A stretch of DNA of 5,068 bases from contig JAMCWZ010000116.1 in the NCBI GenBank assembly GCA_023480765.1, positions 1 through 5,068 of the forward strand, written 5' to 3'. A program made the position numbers and the translations under genes. Below, piece after piece: positions 1 through 5,068 of this stretch; the first letter of the stretch is position 1; each line of letters starts with the position of its first letter. Under the pieces are notes generated by a model. It made no database searches. It saw only the letters and a list, made by a program, of their open reading frames with translations, and was not told the origin of the DNA. The DNA is from Nitrospirota bacterium (lineage in GTDB: Bacteria; Nitrospirota_A; Leptospirillia; Leptospirillales; Leptospirillaceae).

Positions 1-2
1 CG

Positions 3-524
3 TCCTCGCCAGGGAAAACGGACCGGTTCGAAATTCTGGTCAAGAACATGAATCCTCTGACGGAAGCGTTGTTCGGAAAGAAGGTGGGAGATACCCTTTC
101 CTTGCAGGGGCCTCTGGGGAAAGGATTTCCTCTGGACCCCTACAAAGGGATGAACCTGCTGTTCGTGGGGGTCGGGACGGCGATCGCGCCGCTTCGTTCG
201 ACGCTTCTTTCGGCGCTTGACCGGCGGGATGAGTTCAACCGGATCGAACTGTATTTCGGGACGTTGACCCCGAACCACATCTACTTTGGAGAAGAAATGG
301 CCTCCTGGCATGAGAGAGGGGCAACCGTGCACATCACGGTCACCTATCCCGACGAGACGTGGGACAGCCATTCGGGGTTCGTGCAGGAGATCTTGCGGCA
401 ATGCCCCGACCCCCTGCATGAGACGGTGGTGTATCTGTGCGGGATGAAGGAGATGGTCGAAGACACGATCGGTGTGCTGAAAGGACGGATGGTTCCGGAG
501 TCCCTGATCCTCCAGAACATCTGA
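3..524 (+). CDS. FAD/NAD(P)-binding oxidoreductase, ferredoxin-NADP reductase fold (5' end outside window)
   Basis: The frame is already open at base 3, so the gene starts upstream of the window; the ATG at 48 is internal. The visible 173 residues hold the end of the FAD domain (SSPG, then RFEILVKN, matching the strand after the flavin-binding RxYS motif, which lies off the edge) and the whole NAD(P)-binding domain. In that domain GVGTAIAPLRS is the nucleotide-binding glycine loop, though it diverges from the usual GGTGI(A)P. YLCGMKEMV near the C-terminus is the conserved CGxxxM site. The family moves electrons between NAD(P)H and a flavin and then to a partner such as ferredoxin, a hydrogenase or a nitrogen/sulfur reductase. 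The partner cannot be told here. The protein ends in LILQNI without the terminal aromatic residue common in plant-type FNRs. nrtS downstream makes a role in nitrogen metabolism possible but unproven. Confidence 0.85.
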   Translation, partial: SSPGKTDRFEILVKNMNPLTEALFGKKVGDTLSLQGPLGKGFPLDPYKGMNLLFVGVGTAIAPLRSTLLSALDRRDEFNRIELYFGTLTPNHIYFGEEMASWHERGATVHITVTYPDETWDSHSGFVQEILRQCPDPLHETVVYLCGMKEMVEDTIGVLKGRMVPESLILQNI

Positions 525-615
525 CCGTTCTGTCGTCCGTCCGGAAGAGTGGACACTTCTTATCCGGAATGTCTTTAAAGACCAGGATCTTCGTGGTCGG
601 TACCCTGCCGTTGTC

Positions 616-800
616 GAGATTTTGGATAATGTGGAGGATGAGGAGGGGGGATTGCCGGACAAGAAGACGGTCGGCAGAGGAAACCTGAAAAATCGTCTTG
701 CGGTTTCCCTGGAAATTGTTTTTTCGTCTTTTTCGCTTCGGAAGAGCATTTCGACGGCGGTTTCGGAGCCTGCCGGAAATATCCCCACCATTTTCCTCTC
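616..800 (+). pseudogene. decayed partial copy of nrtS and its leader region
   Basis: Bases 686-747 match 1763-1824, inside nrtS, at 59 of 62 positions with a constant offset of 1077. Two of the three differences are synonymous in the nrtS frame (GAA/GAG, ATT/ATC) and the third changes Ser to Ala. Weaker similarity extends upstream: GA, TTTTGGA, ATGTGGAG and TTGCCGG recur in both copies, with a 2-base indel between them. Downstream, after the LRKS motif, the copy soon loses the VVGT...NAINQ transmembrane signature and never recovers the second membrane segment, so it cannot encode a working NrtS. The frame stays open from 508 to the stop at 871-873 but has no ATG; the first usable starts are TTG at 622 and 652. 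AGGAGG at 641-646 precedes the TTG at 652. I read this as a truncated tandem duplicate. Confidence 0.6.
686..747 (+). repeat. 62-base direct repeat, copy A
   Basis: 59 of 62 bases match copy B with no gaps. It encodes the KNRLAVSLEIVF segment of the NrtS N-terminus and lies inside the decayed nrtS copy, on the left side of the toxin-antitoxin operon. Confidence 0.9.
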
Positions 801-832
801 ATCTCCGAAATGTGTGGTTGAAACGAGGTGGC

Positions 833-1264
833 TCAGAAGTCTCCGTGAGCACTCCAGAAGTCTCTGGGATTGATAATGCGGTACCGATCGGCCAGGGCCA
901 GCAAATCGCCGTCTCCCGTAATGAGGTAATCGGCTTTGGAGATTCTCATCGCTTCGAGGAGGATGGCCAAAACCGGTTGATCGTCGATATCGCGCAATGT
1001 GGGATCGTGCGTGGGGCTGGGAGTAAGGATTTCCATCTGGAGGGCAAGGGAATCCACCAGATCGTCGATCTCGTTTTTGGTCAGGTGATGTCGATGGGTC
1101 AAGCGGGCAAGGACTCGCCGCAATTCTTCCAAAATGTAATCCGACGTCAGAATGTCTAACGAGCCCTGTTTCCAGAAGGAGAGGATTTTTCCGGGAACAC
1201 TGGCCGGATAGGCGATTCCGGAAACCAGGACATTGGTATCCAGTATGACGCGGAGAGTGGACAC
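833..1264 (-). CDS. PIN-domain toxin of a type II toxin-antitoxin pair (COG1569-like)
   Basis: This 143-residue protein has the PIN layout: VILDTNVLVSG at the N-terminus (Asp9, Asn11), LEE at 45-47, DD at 94-95 and TGDGDLL at 117-122. Together these give the acidic residues that bind Mg/Mn in PIN ribonucleases. The family (putative TA toxin component, VapC-like) cleaves RNA when its antitoxin is degraded. The length is normal and nothing looks broken. The start codon is GTG (1262-1264). No clear Shine-Dalgarno lies just before it, and the antitoxin stop is only 6 bases upstream, so translation is probably coupled to that of the antitoxin and kept below it. The target RNA cannot be inferred from the sequence. 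Confidence 0.88.
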   Translation of the reverse strand: MSTLRVILDTNVLVSGIAYPASVPGKILSFWKQGSLDILTSDYILEELRRVLARLTHRHHLTKNEIDDLVDSLALQMEILTPSPTHDPTLRDIDDQPVLAILLEAMRISKADYLITGDGDLLALADRYRIINPRDFWSAHGDF

Positions 1265-1270
1265 GTTTTG

Positions 1271-1564
1271 TCAGGGATTGTGGCGTGGGTCATGTTTTCG
1301 GGAACGCTCTGATGCCACGATGTCGTTGATCTCGGAGATTCCGGAAGATTCAGGCGTCTTCGCGTATCCGGCTTCAATCCGTTGGCAGAGAGTCTCAAAA
1401 CGAGCTTGCATGCGGCGAATGCGATCGAAGAGACGGGCATCGACGAGGGCGGCGACGGGCTTTCCGTCTTTGTTGATGATGATACTATCATGACGGTATT
1501 GGACCTGGTTCAGCATTTCCCCAAGGTTCTGACGAAAGTTCACTGCGCTGATTTCCGTAATCAT
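1271..1564 (-). CDS. Phd/YefM-family antitoxin
   Basis: I chose the ATG at 1564 rather than the longer frame from 1690, because GGAGGG (bases 1570-1575 on the minus strand) sits 5 bases before it and the Phd domain begins exactly there: MITEISAVNFRQNLGEML. The product is 97 residues. The N-terminal half has the Phd/YefM pattern (VNFRQNLGEMLNQV, then IIINKDGKPVAALVD), which forms a DNA-binding dimer that represses its own promoter. The charged C-terminal half (about 55-97) would wrap the toxin. It is the first gene of the operon with the PIN toxin. Residues that the longer frame would add at the N-terminus resemble no Phd protein and overlap the promoter. Confidence 0.88.
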   Translation of the reverse strand: MITEISAVNFRQNLGEMLNQVQYRHDSIIINKDGKPVAALVDARLFDRIRRMQARFETLCQRIEAGYAKTPESSGISEINDIVASERSRKHDPRHNP

Positions 1565-1602
1565 CTTTTCCCTCCAGGGCAGAATAAGGATAGAATCGCA
1601 AG

Positions 1603-1627
1603 AATCATTATGATCGATATGATTGAT
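1603..1627. promoter_or_regulatory. candidate operator overlapping the TA promoter
   Basis: An inverted repeat AATCAT (1603-1608) / ATGATT (1619-1624), with a 10-base spacer, covers the -10 box. The same stretch also reads as two adjacent 9-base direct repeats, ATGATCGAT (1610-1618) and ATGATTGAT (1619-1627). Phd/YefM antitoxins bind short palindromes over their own promoter, so this is the natural autoregulation site. The assignment rests on position and symmetry only. Confidence 0.4.
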
Positions 1628-1635
1628 TTGATCAA
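1607..1635 (-). promoter_or_regulatory. sigma70-like promoter of the toxin-antitoxin operon
   Basis: Read on the minus strand, TTGATC (1635-1630) and CATAAT (1612-1607) are separated by exactly 17 bases, with 4/6 and 5/6 matches to TTGACA and TATAAT. Transcription would start near 1600, leaving a leader of about 36 bases before the antitoxin ATG at 1564. Position, spacing and direction all fit the operon. Confidence 0.6.
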
Positions 1636-1675
1636 GGAGTTTCCGGATAGCCGGTCCCTTTCGGGTAGGAGATCT

Positions 1676-1765
1676 ATGGAAACATGCCAACGACTTTTGG
1701 AAGATGTGGAGATCGAAGGGGAGGTGCGTTGCCGGTCAATGGTACTATTGAAAAACGGTCCTTGA
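1676..1765 (+). CDS. possible 29-residue ORF translationally coupled to nrtS
   Basis: The ATG at 1676 follows AGGAG (1667-1671). The frame begins METCQRLLEDVEIEGE and ends at TGA 1763-1765. That stop overlaps an in-frame TTG of nrtS as TTGA (1762-1765), the arrangement of coupled genes. The same frame is open further upstream, with an ATG at 1610 giving 51 residues but no good ribosome site. The decayed copy near 616-640 has a similar sequence (LDNVEDEE against LEDVEIEG), so the segment may be the tail of a once longer gene upstream of nrtS and not a true leader peptide. I do not recognise a family. Confidence 0.35.
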   Translation: METCQRLLEDVEIEGEVRCRSMVLLKNGP

Positions 1766-2040
1766 AAAATCGTCTTGCGGTTTCCCTGGAGATCGTTTTT
1801 TCGTCTTTTGCGCTTCGGAAGAGCGTGCCGACCGCGATGGTAGTGGGGACCTGCTTGAATGCCATCAACCAGTTCCCCCGATTTTTTCACGACAAGCCGC
1901 TTGTCTGGCCGAAGGTGTGTCTGAATTATCTGGTGCCTTTTCTGGTGTCCTCCTGGAGCATCCTGTCGGTACGTCTTTCAAAAGAGGAAAAGTCGGACCA
2001 GCCGAGAGAAACACTTCAGGACGATTCGGATTCTCCTTGA
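1684..2040 (+). CDS. nrtS: NrtS-type nitrate/nitrite transporter
   Basis: The protein carries the small two-helix NrtS signature. The first segment is SVPTAMVVGTCLNAINQ, a polar loop follows, and then a WPKVCLNYLVPFLVSS segment matches the family's (L/N)-TYLVP-(Y/F)-xVS region. The C-terminus is charged and soluble (KEEKSDQ onward). NrtS proteins sit in the cytoplasmic membrane and support nitrate/nitrite uptake. Three starts are possible: ATG 1684 (118 residues, no close ribosome site), TTG 1729 after GGGGAGG, and TTG 1762, which overlaps the stop of the short upstream ORF. The last gives 92 residues, close to family length. It also begins where the near-identity with the decayed copy at 686-747 begins, so I favour it, but the longest frame is given here. 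The gene is divergent from the TA operon. Confidence 0.78.
   Translation: MPTTFGRCGDRRGGALPVNGTIEKRSLKNRLAVSLEIVFSSFALRKSVPTAMVVGTCLNAINQFPRFFHDKPLVWPKVCLNYLVPFLVSSWSILSVRLSKEEKSDQPRETLQDDSDSP
1763..1824 (+). repeat. 62-base direct repeat, copy B (inside nrtS)
   Basis: Partner of the repeat at 686-747, offset by 1077 bases. It lies in the intact nrtS gene on the right side of the toxin-antitoxin operon, so the operon is bracketed by direct repeats that homologous recombination could act on. Confidence 0.9.
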
Positions 2041-2138
2041 AATGTAAGTCAAAGGGAAAGAGGGGTGCGGTGTCGGTGGACTGCAAAACTTCGGAAAAGA
2101 TCCTGGGCTGACAGTCAGGGACGTTTTCATACTTTTAC

Positions 2139-2287
2139 TCAGGAACACCAGGCGGTAAGGTCTGGGCGCTTCTCCCGAAGTTCATGGAAAGCAGCCACTC
2201 TTACCAAAAATTCCGGATGACCGGAAGAACGCTCTTTGAATGCTTCTCCAAGGTTCGGGAAATAAAGTGTAGGTCGACTTTTCCTCG
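2139..2287 (-). pseudogene. possible truncated 3' end of an unknown minus-strand gene
   Basis: The gap between nrtS and the AIPR gene (2041-2313) has no intact gene. On the minus strand one frame reads as ordinary protein, with pieces such as FPNLGEAFKERSSGHPEF and RVAAFHELREKRPDL, and ends at a stop at 2139-2141. Upstream in that frame it runs into the ribosome site and start of the AIPR gene, where the translation stops looking like protein. It may be the C-terminus of a gene cut off when the AIPR gene arrived. I do not recognise the family, and it could be chance. Confidence 0.3.
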
Positions 2288-2298
2288 CATTTGGAAAC

Positions 2299-2306
2299 AA
2301 GGGGTG
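2299..2306 (+). promoter_or_regulatory. strong ribosome binding site of the AIPR gene
   Basis: AAGGGGTG, followed by AT, matches the AAGGAGGTGAT anti-anti-SD consensus at all but one or two positions. It ends 7 bases before the ATG at 2314, which decides the start. Confidence 0.6.
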
Positions 2307-2313
2307 ATAGGGA

Positions 2314-3318
2314 ATGAATATTAACGTGTCTATTATTGACCAACGCCTGGTCGGTGTGCAGGATGAAATCCGGAAAATGGCTCGGGAGGAGCTGAACATC
2401 CGGGATCCCGGGAGGCTCAAATCCCTGGCCTTTGTTTATCTTTGCGTGAAAACCACATTGGATCTGGACATTGATGAAGCCTTCGATTGTCTGACGGATG
2501 GAGGTGGAGATTTTGGGGTGGACGCTATGCATATCACCGAAGAAATCGATGGAGAGTTCAGTGTCACTCTCTTTCAAGGCAAATACAAGACCAATCTTGA
2601 AGGCAATGCGCATTTCGAAGAGAACGGCATCAATGCACTGATCAACGCAATCCGTCATATTTTCGATCCTTCTTCCGAATTAGGGACGATCAATGATCGA
2701 CTCAAAGTCAAAGTTGAAGCAGCGCGCTCGATGATTCGCGACGGTTTTATCCCGCGCGTCCGTGCCATCGCTTGCAATAACGGTCTCAAATGGAATGATG
2801 CTTCTCAGGTTGCGATCGATCGTGCGGGACTTGGTGATCAGGTGACCTGGGAGCATGTCAATCACGATGTGTTGATCGGGCTCGTGCAACGGCTTCAGCC
2901 TGTGAATGAAACCCTGAGACTGTCCGGAAAAGCCATCATGGAGGACATGAACTTCAGCCGGGTGTGCATCGGACGCATTCCGGTCTCGGAAGTGGCGGCA
3001 ATCATGAGTATCCATGGAGAAAGGTTGCTGGAGCGAAACATCCGTCGCTACATGGGGCTGCATGGCAATCGGGTCAATGAAGGGATCCGTGACACTCTGG
3101 ATTCGACCAATCCTGCCAACTTCTATTTCTTCAACAACGGGTTGACGATCGTGTGCGAGGACTTTTCCTACAATGCACTTCAGAGCAGTGATTACCAGGT
3201 CAAAGTGGAAAACATGCAAGTTGTGAACGGCGGGCAAACATGCATGACAATCTACAAGACAGCAAAGGAATTTCAGGAAAAGGGCAAACGTTTCCGTCGG
3301 AAGCCAGTGTCCTCGTGA
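2314..3318 (+). CDS. AIPR-family protein, N-terminal part (frame broken before C-terminus)
   Basis: This is the first 334 codons of an AIPR protein (PF10592, named for abortive-infection phage resistance). The N-terminal domain has DGGGDFGVDA (62-71) followed by TLFQGKYK (85-92). The D...GVD...QxK arrangement is typical of PD-(D/E)XK nuclease folds. The AIPR core follows: RNIRRYMG (241-248), VNEGIRDTL (254-262), FFNNGLTIV (272-280) and QVVNGGQT (302-309). The family motifs that should come next, including TNSQN, lie in the frame one base back, and this frame adds only about ten unrelated residues before TGA 3316-3318. Start: ATG 2314 after AAGGGGTGAT. A join by -1 shift after codon 324 gives a 563-residue protein, a normal AIPR length. 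The role in phage defence is family knowledge and has not been shown for this gene. Confidence 0.82.
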   Translation: MNINVSIIDQRLVGVQDEIRKMAREELNIRDPGRLKSLAFVYLCVKTTLDLDIDEAFDCLTDGGGDFGVDAMHITEEIDGEFSVTLFQGKYKTNLEGNAHFEENGINALINAIRHIFDPSSELGTINDRLKVKVEAARSMIRDGFIPRVRAIACNNGLKWNDASQVAIDRAGLGDQVTWEHVNHDVLIGLVQRLQPVNETLRLSGKAIMEDMNFSRVCIGRIPVSEVAAIMSIHGERLLERNIRRYMGLHGNRVNEGIRDTLDSTNPANFYFFNNGLTIVCEDFSYNALQSSDYQVKVENMQVVNGGQTCMTIYKTAKEFQEKGKRFRRKPVSS

Positions 3319-4004
3319 GGATCTATAAATTGCCGAGAGGCAATGAGGATATCGTCCTTCAAATCACGCAGGCTACCAATAGCCAGAATCCTGTCGATCT
3401 GAAGGATTTGCGCGCCAATGATCTTAAGCAACAGAGCCTGGCTCAGAGTATTCAAGATCTGCATTATGTCTATCGCAGGAAACGCGAGGACATGCCATTC
3501 AAACCCACGGACATCACGTCCGGAACTGCGGCTGAAGCCATTCTGGCTGTTTGGCGGAATGCGCCTCATCAAGCCAGGTTCTTGACGAGAGAACATTTTG
3601 GAAAGCTCTACAGCACCATTTTTACCGACACACTGAATGGTGCACAAGTGATTGTAGGGGTTCTTCTTTATCGAATTGCAGAAAACCATCGCCGTCGTCC
3701 GACTCCGAAGGATCCCATTTTCGTACGGTATGCTTCCTGTTTTATTGCGATGCAAATGGGGAGACGCCTGCTTCGGGAGATGTCTGTGGGGCTTGACGGG
3801 TTGGACCATCGCAATTTCGAAGGCGCACAAGCCCGGATTGTGGAGAAAGGCGAAGCTTATTATACGGCCAGTGTCGAGGATGTCGATCATGCGTTGAAGG
3901 AGCTTTATGGCCAGAAAGTTCTTTCCCTTCAACAACTTTCCGCTACGTTCCGACGAGGCGACCTGATCGAGACACTCCTGAGGGGGGAGATTCGGAAATC
4001 GTGA
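3240..4004 (+). CDS. AIPR-family protein, C-terminal part (-1 frame relative to the N-terminal part)
   Basis: This frame continues the AIPR protein. From about 3285 it reads TFPSEASVLVRIYKLPRG, then ITQATNSQNPVDLKDLRAND (codons near 3366-3422), the second conserved AIPR block, and a helical C-terminal region to the stop at 4002-4004. The ATG at 3240 lies inside the VNGGQT coding region of the other frame, has no ribosome site and starts with residues unlike the family, so this is probably not an independent gene. Either the gene is a frameshifted pseudogene, or the base count in the AAAAGGG run (3278-3284) is wrong, or a programmed -1 shift joins the halves. No other damage is visible in the ~240 residues after the break, which suggests the break is recent, artefactual or functional. 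Confidence 0.78.
   Translation: MHDNLQDSKGISGKGQTFPSEASVLVRIYKLPRGNEDIVLQITQATNSQNPVDLKDLRANDLKQQSLAQSIQDLHYVYRRKREDMPFKPTDITSGTAAEAILAVWRNAPHQARFLTREHFGKLYSTIFTDTLNGAQVIVGVLLYRIAENHRRRPTPKDPIFVRYASCFIAMQMGRRLLREMSVGLDGLDHRNFEGAQARIVEKGEAYYTASVEDVDHALKELYGQKVLSLQQLSATFRRGDLIETLLRGEIRKS
3279..3304 (+). promoter_or_regulatory. candidate -1 frameshift site: slippery heptamer plus hairpin
   Basis: In the upstream frame the bases at 3279-3285 are A AAG GGC, which fits the X XXY YYZ slippery form (AAAGGGC). Four bases later GTTTCC (3290-3295), loop GTC and GGAAGC (3299-3304) can form a 6-pair stem with one G-T pair. Slipping here gives EKG-QTFPSEASV and restores the AIPR protein. The spacer is a little short and the hairpin small, so a plain indel is at least as likely. 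Confidence 0.35.
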
Positions 4005-4243
4005 TACGCATTCCGGGATTTCAAGGACCGGAATCCGATTGTCGAGCCGAACCACTCAAAGGATCCTGGATTCCGAGAGGAATGATGTTTGGAGAAAGTC
4101 GTCGAAGAGAAGTTGGTCAAAAAACAGTCCGCGACCTACACCAGACTCGGATGATCGAGACCCGGAAAAAGGACTTGTTGGCCTTCTTCTCACTCTTTCT
4201 GAAATGTTCGAACACGACTTGGGAAGGATCCGGGAGCGATTGA
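4001..4243 (+). CDS. hypothetical small protein overlapping the AIPR stop
   Basis: The GTG at 4001 overlaps the AIPR stop as GTGA and is preceded by GGGGGGAG (to about 3989), so coupled translation is plausible. The frame begins MIRIPGFQGPESDCRAEPLK and gives 80 residues. The second half looks less like protein than the +1-shifted reading of the same DNA (frame 4039-4287), which contains DPEKGLVGLLLTLSEMFEHD and then GRIRERL. A short piece of the third frame also looks coding (EKVVEEKLVKKQ, from about 4092). The likeliest picture is a small gene with one or more frameshifts, or simply noncoding DNA. The minus-strand frame 4190-4405 is a further candidate (RDLSPHLLNALEDALQQKK). No family is recognised in any frame. 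This covers the otherwise empty stretch 4005-4362. Confidence 0.3.
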   Translation: MIRIPGFQGPESDCRAEPLKGSWIPRGMMFGESRRREVGQKTVRDLHQTRMIETRKKDLLAFFSLFLKCSNTTWEGSGSD

Positions 4244-4362
4244 CGACACTCGTTTTTTCTGTTGGAGAGCATCTTCGAGAGCGTTGAGGAGGTGGGGGGA
4301 GAGGTCCCGGGCGTCAGGATCGTTTCCATAGGAAGCAATCAGGAAAATAAGGGGAGGACAGG

Positions 4363-4983
4363 ATGTTGACGGATCCAGAGCCGGGAAAGTCGGCGGAAGA
4401 ATCACCGCCGGGAGCCTATCTCCAGTTCAAAATCGTACTGAAAGGGATTCGTCCACCTGTTTGGCGACGGTTTGTGGTTTCGGACGAGTTCACTCTCTCC
4501 GGATTTCACGACGTCATCCAGGATGTCATGGGATGGACCGATAGCCATTTGCATCAGTTCTTTTTTAACGGGAAAAATTATGGTATGCCGGACCCCGAGT
4601 TGGATACCGAGAAAATCTTCGACGACCGGAGGGTTCGTCTTTCAAATCTGCGACTTGCCGTAAAGGATACCCTCCGCTACGAATACGATTTCGGGGATGG
4701 ATGGGAACATGTTCTGACAGTGGAAAAGATTCTGGACAAGGCCCCGGCGGTGATTCTTCCGCCGACTTTGAAAGGAGCTCGCGCCTGCCCTCCGGAAGAT
4801 TGTGGCGGGATCTGGGGCTATGAGAATCTTCTGGACATCCTCGCGGATCAGGATCATGAAGAATACGAGAGTACAATCGTCTGGCTTCCGGAAGATTTTG
4901 ATCCCGAGCGCTTCGATCCCGGTCAGGTGAACAGGATGTTGTCCGCAAGAACGTGGAAGGTGAAGCCCGCAAAACGAAAGTGA
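4363..4983 (+). CDS. plasmid pRiA4b ORF-3 family protein
   Basis: All landmarks of the PRiA4_ORF3 domain (PF07929) are present in order: LKGIRPPVWRR (26-36), the LSGFHDVIQDVMGW helix (45-58), SHLHQFFFNGKNYG (61-74), the core YDFGDGWEHVL (108-118), RACPPEDCGGIWGY (140-153) and FDPERFD (179-185). The 206 residues are a usual length. The start ATG follows GGGGAGG (4351-4357) with 5 bases between. The domain was first seen on the Agrobacterium rhizogenes plasmid pRiA4b and is widespread in accessory DNA; its biochemical role is not established. One oddity: the residue before LKG in PPTLKG is Thr, where many members have Cys, so one of the conserved cysteines appears lost. No membrane segment or signal peptide is visible. 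It is separated from the AIPR gene by 358 bases and is probably a separate transcription unit. Confidence 0.92.
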   Translation: MLTDPEPGKSAEESPPGAYLQFKIVLKGIRPPVWRRFVVSDEFTLSGFHDVIQDVMGWTDSHLHQFFFNGKNYGMPDPELDTEKIFDDRRVRLSNLRLAVKDTLRYEYDFGDGWEHVLTVEKILDKAPAVILPPTLKGARACPPEDCGGIWGYENLLDILADQDHEEYESTIVWLPEDFDPERFDPGQVNRMLSARTWKVKPAKRK

Positions 4984-5068
4984 AAACGAGCTACGAGCTG
5001 TAAAGGGGACGCACTGGAGCGCTTTTCTCGAATTCGTGAAATCTTCCGACCGGTGTCTTGTAGATTGT

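Noticed and set aside
571..582. Perfect 12-base palindrome GTCTTTAAAGAC, and an imperfect CCGG...CCGG hairpin at 541-567, just after the reductase gene
   Set aside because: Neither is followed by a T-run, the hairpin has bulges, and the DNA lies in a frame that still reads as protein remnant. Not enough for a terminator or operator call.
1271..1690. Longer 139-residue version of the antitoxin starting at 1690
   Set aside because: The added 42 residues cover the promoter and resemble no Phd protein; ATG 1564 has a strong ribosome site.
833..1690. The toxin-antitoxin segment as an insertion sequence or integron cassette
   Set aside because: No transposase, terminal inverted repeats, target-site duplication or attC-like structure is visible; the flanking repeats are explained by nrtS sequence.
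2102..2136. CTGACAGTCAG symmetry after nrtS followed by TTTT and CTTTT
   Set aside because: The central symmetry leaves no usable loop; the remaining stem is only about 4 pairs and the T-runs are broken. Too weak to call a terminator.
2182..3237. Long minus-strand open frames opposite the AIPR gene (2182-2658 and 2680-3237), and 3273-4055 on the minus strand
   Set aside because: They mirror the AIPR coding strand, which carries clear family motifs; the minus translations show none.
4565..4972. Minus-strand open frame opposite the pRiA4b ORF-3 gene
   Set aside because: It is a shadow of a gene with all its domain motifs on the plus strand; the translation is low-complexity and rich in Arg, Ser and Pro.
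4986..4999. Tandem ACGAGCT repeat (two 7-base units) after the last gene
   Set aside because: Only two short units with no further context before the window ends; could be chance.

Overview
The window is about 5 kb of bacterial chromosomal sequence, moderately GC-rich by eye. It looks like an accessory region at the edge of a metabolic locus. The organism cannot be fixed from the sequence alone. The GC level, the small NrtS-type transporter and the divergent flavoprotein reductase would suit an acidophilic chemolithotroph such as Leptospirillum (Nitrospirota), but that is a tentative guess.

Layout, left to right: (1) the 3' part of an FAD/NAD(P)H oxidoreductase of the ferredoxin-NADP reductase fold (+, enters from the left edge). 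(2) About 300 bases without an intact gene, holding a decayed second copy of the start of nrtS. (3) A two-gene toxin-antitoxin operon on the minus strand: a Phd/YefM-type antitoxin (1271-1564) followed 6 bases later by a GTG-started PIN-domain toxin (833-1264), with a good sigma70-like promoter upstream. (4) Divergent from it, a very short ORF (1676-1765) whose stop overlaps a possible TTG start of nrtS, then nrtS, a small nitrate/nitrite transporter. (5) About 270 bases with no intact gene, carrying what may be the truncated tail of a minus-strand gene. (6) An AIPR-family gene (PF10592, abortive-infection/phage-resistance related) split by a -1 frameshift near 3280-3320. (7) A poorly resolved stretch directly downstream, starting with a GTGA overlap. 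(8) A complete pRiA4b ORF-3 family gene (PF07929). The last ~85 bases show no gene.

How it fits together: the reductase and nrtS could belong to an inorganic-nitrogen locus, although the reductase partner is outside the window. The TA pair, the AIPR protein with a PD-(D/E)XK-like N-terminal signature, and the pRiA4b ORF-3 protein are typical mobile or defence cargo. The most striking structures are the nrtS 5'-end duplication, whose two copies flank the TA operon (59 of 62 bases identical, constant offset of 1077), and the AIPR frame break. That break sits next to a slippery-type heptamer and a small hairpin, so it is either a mutation or error or a programmed -1 frameshift.
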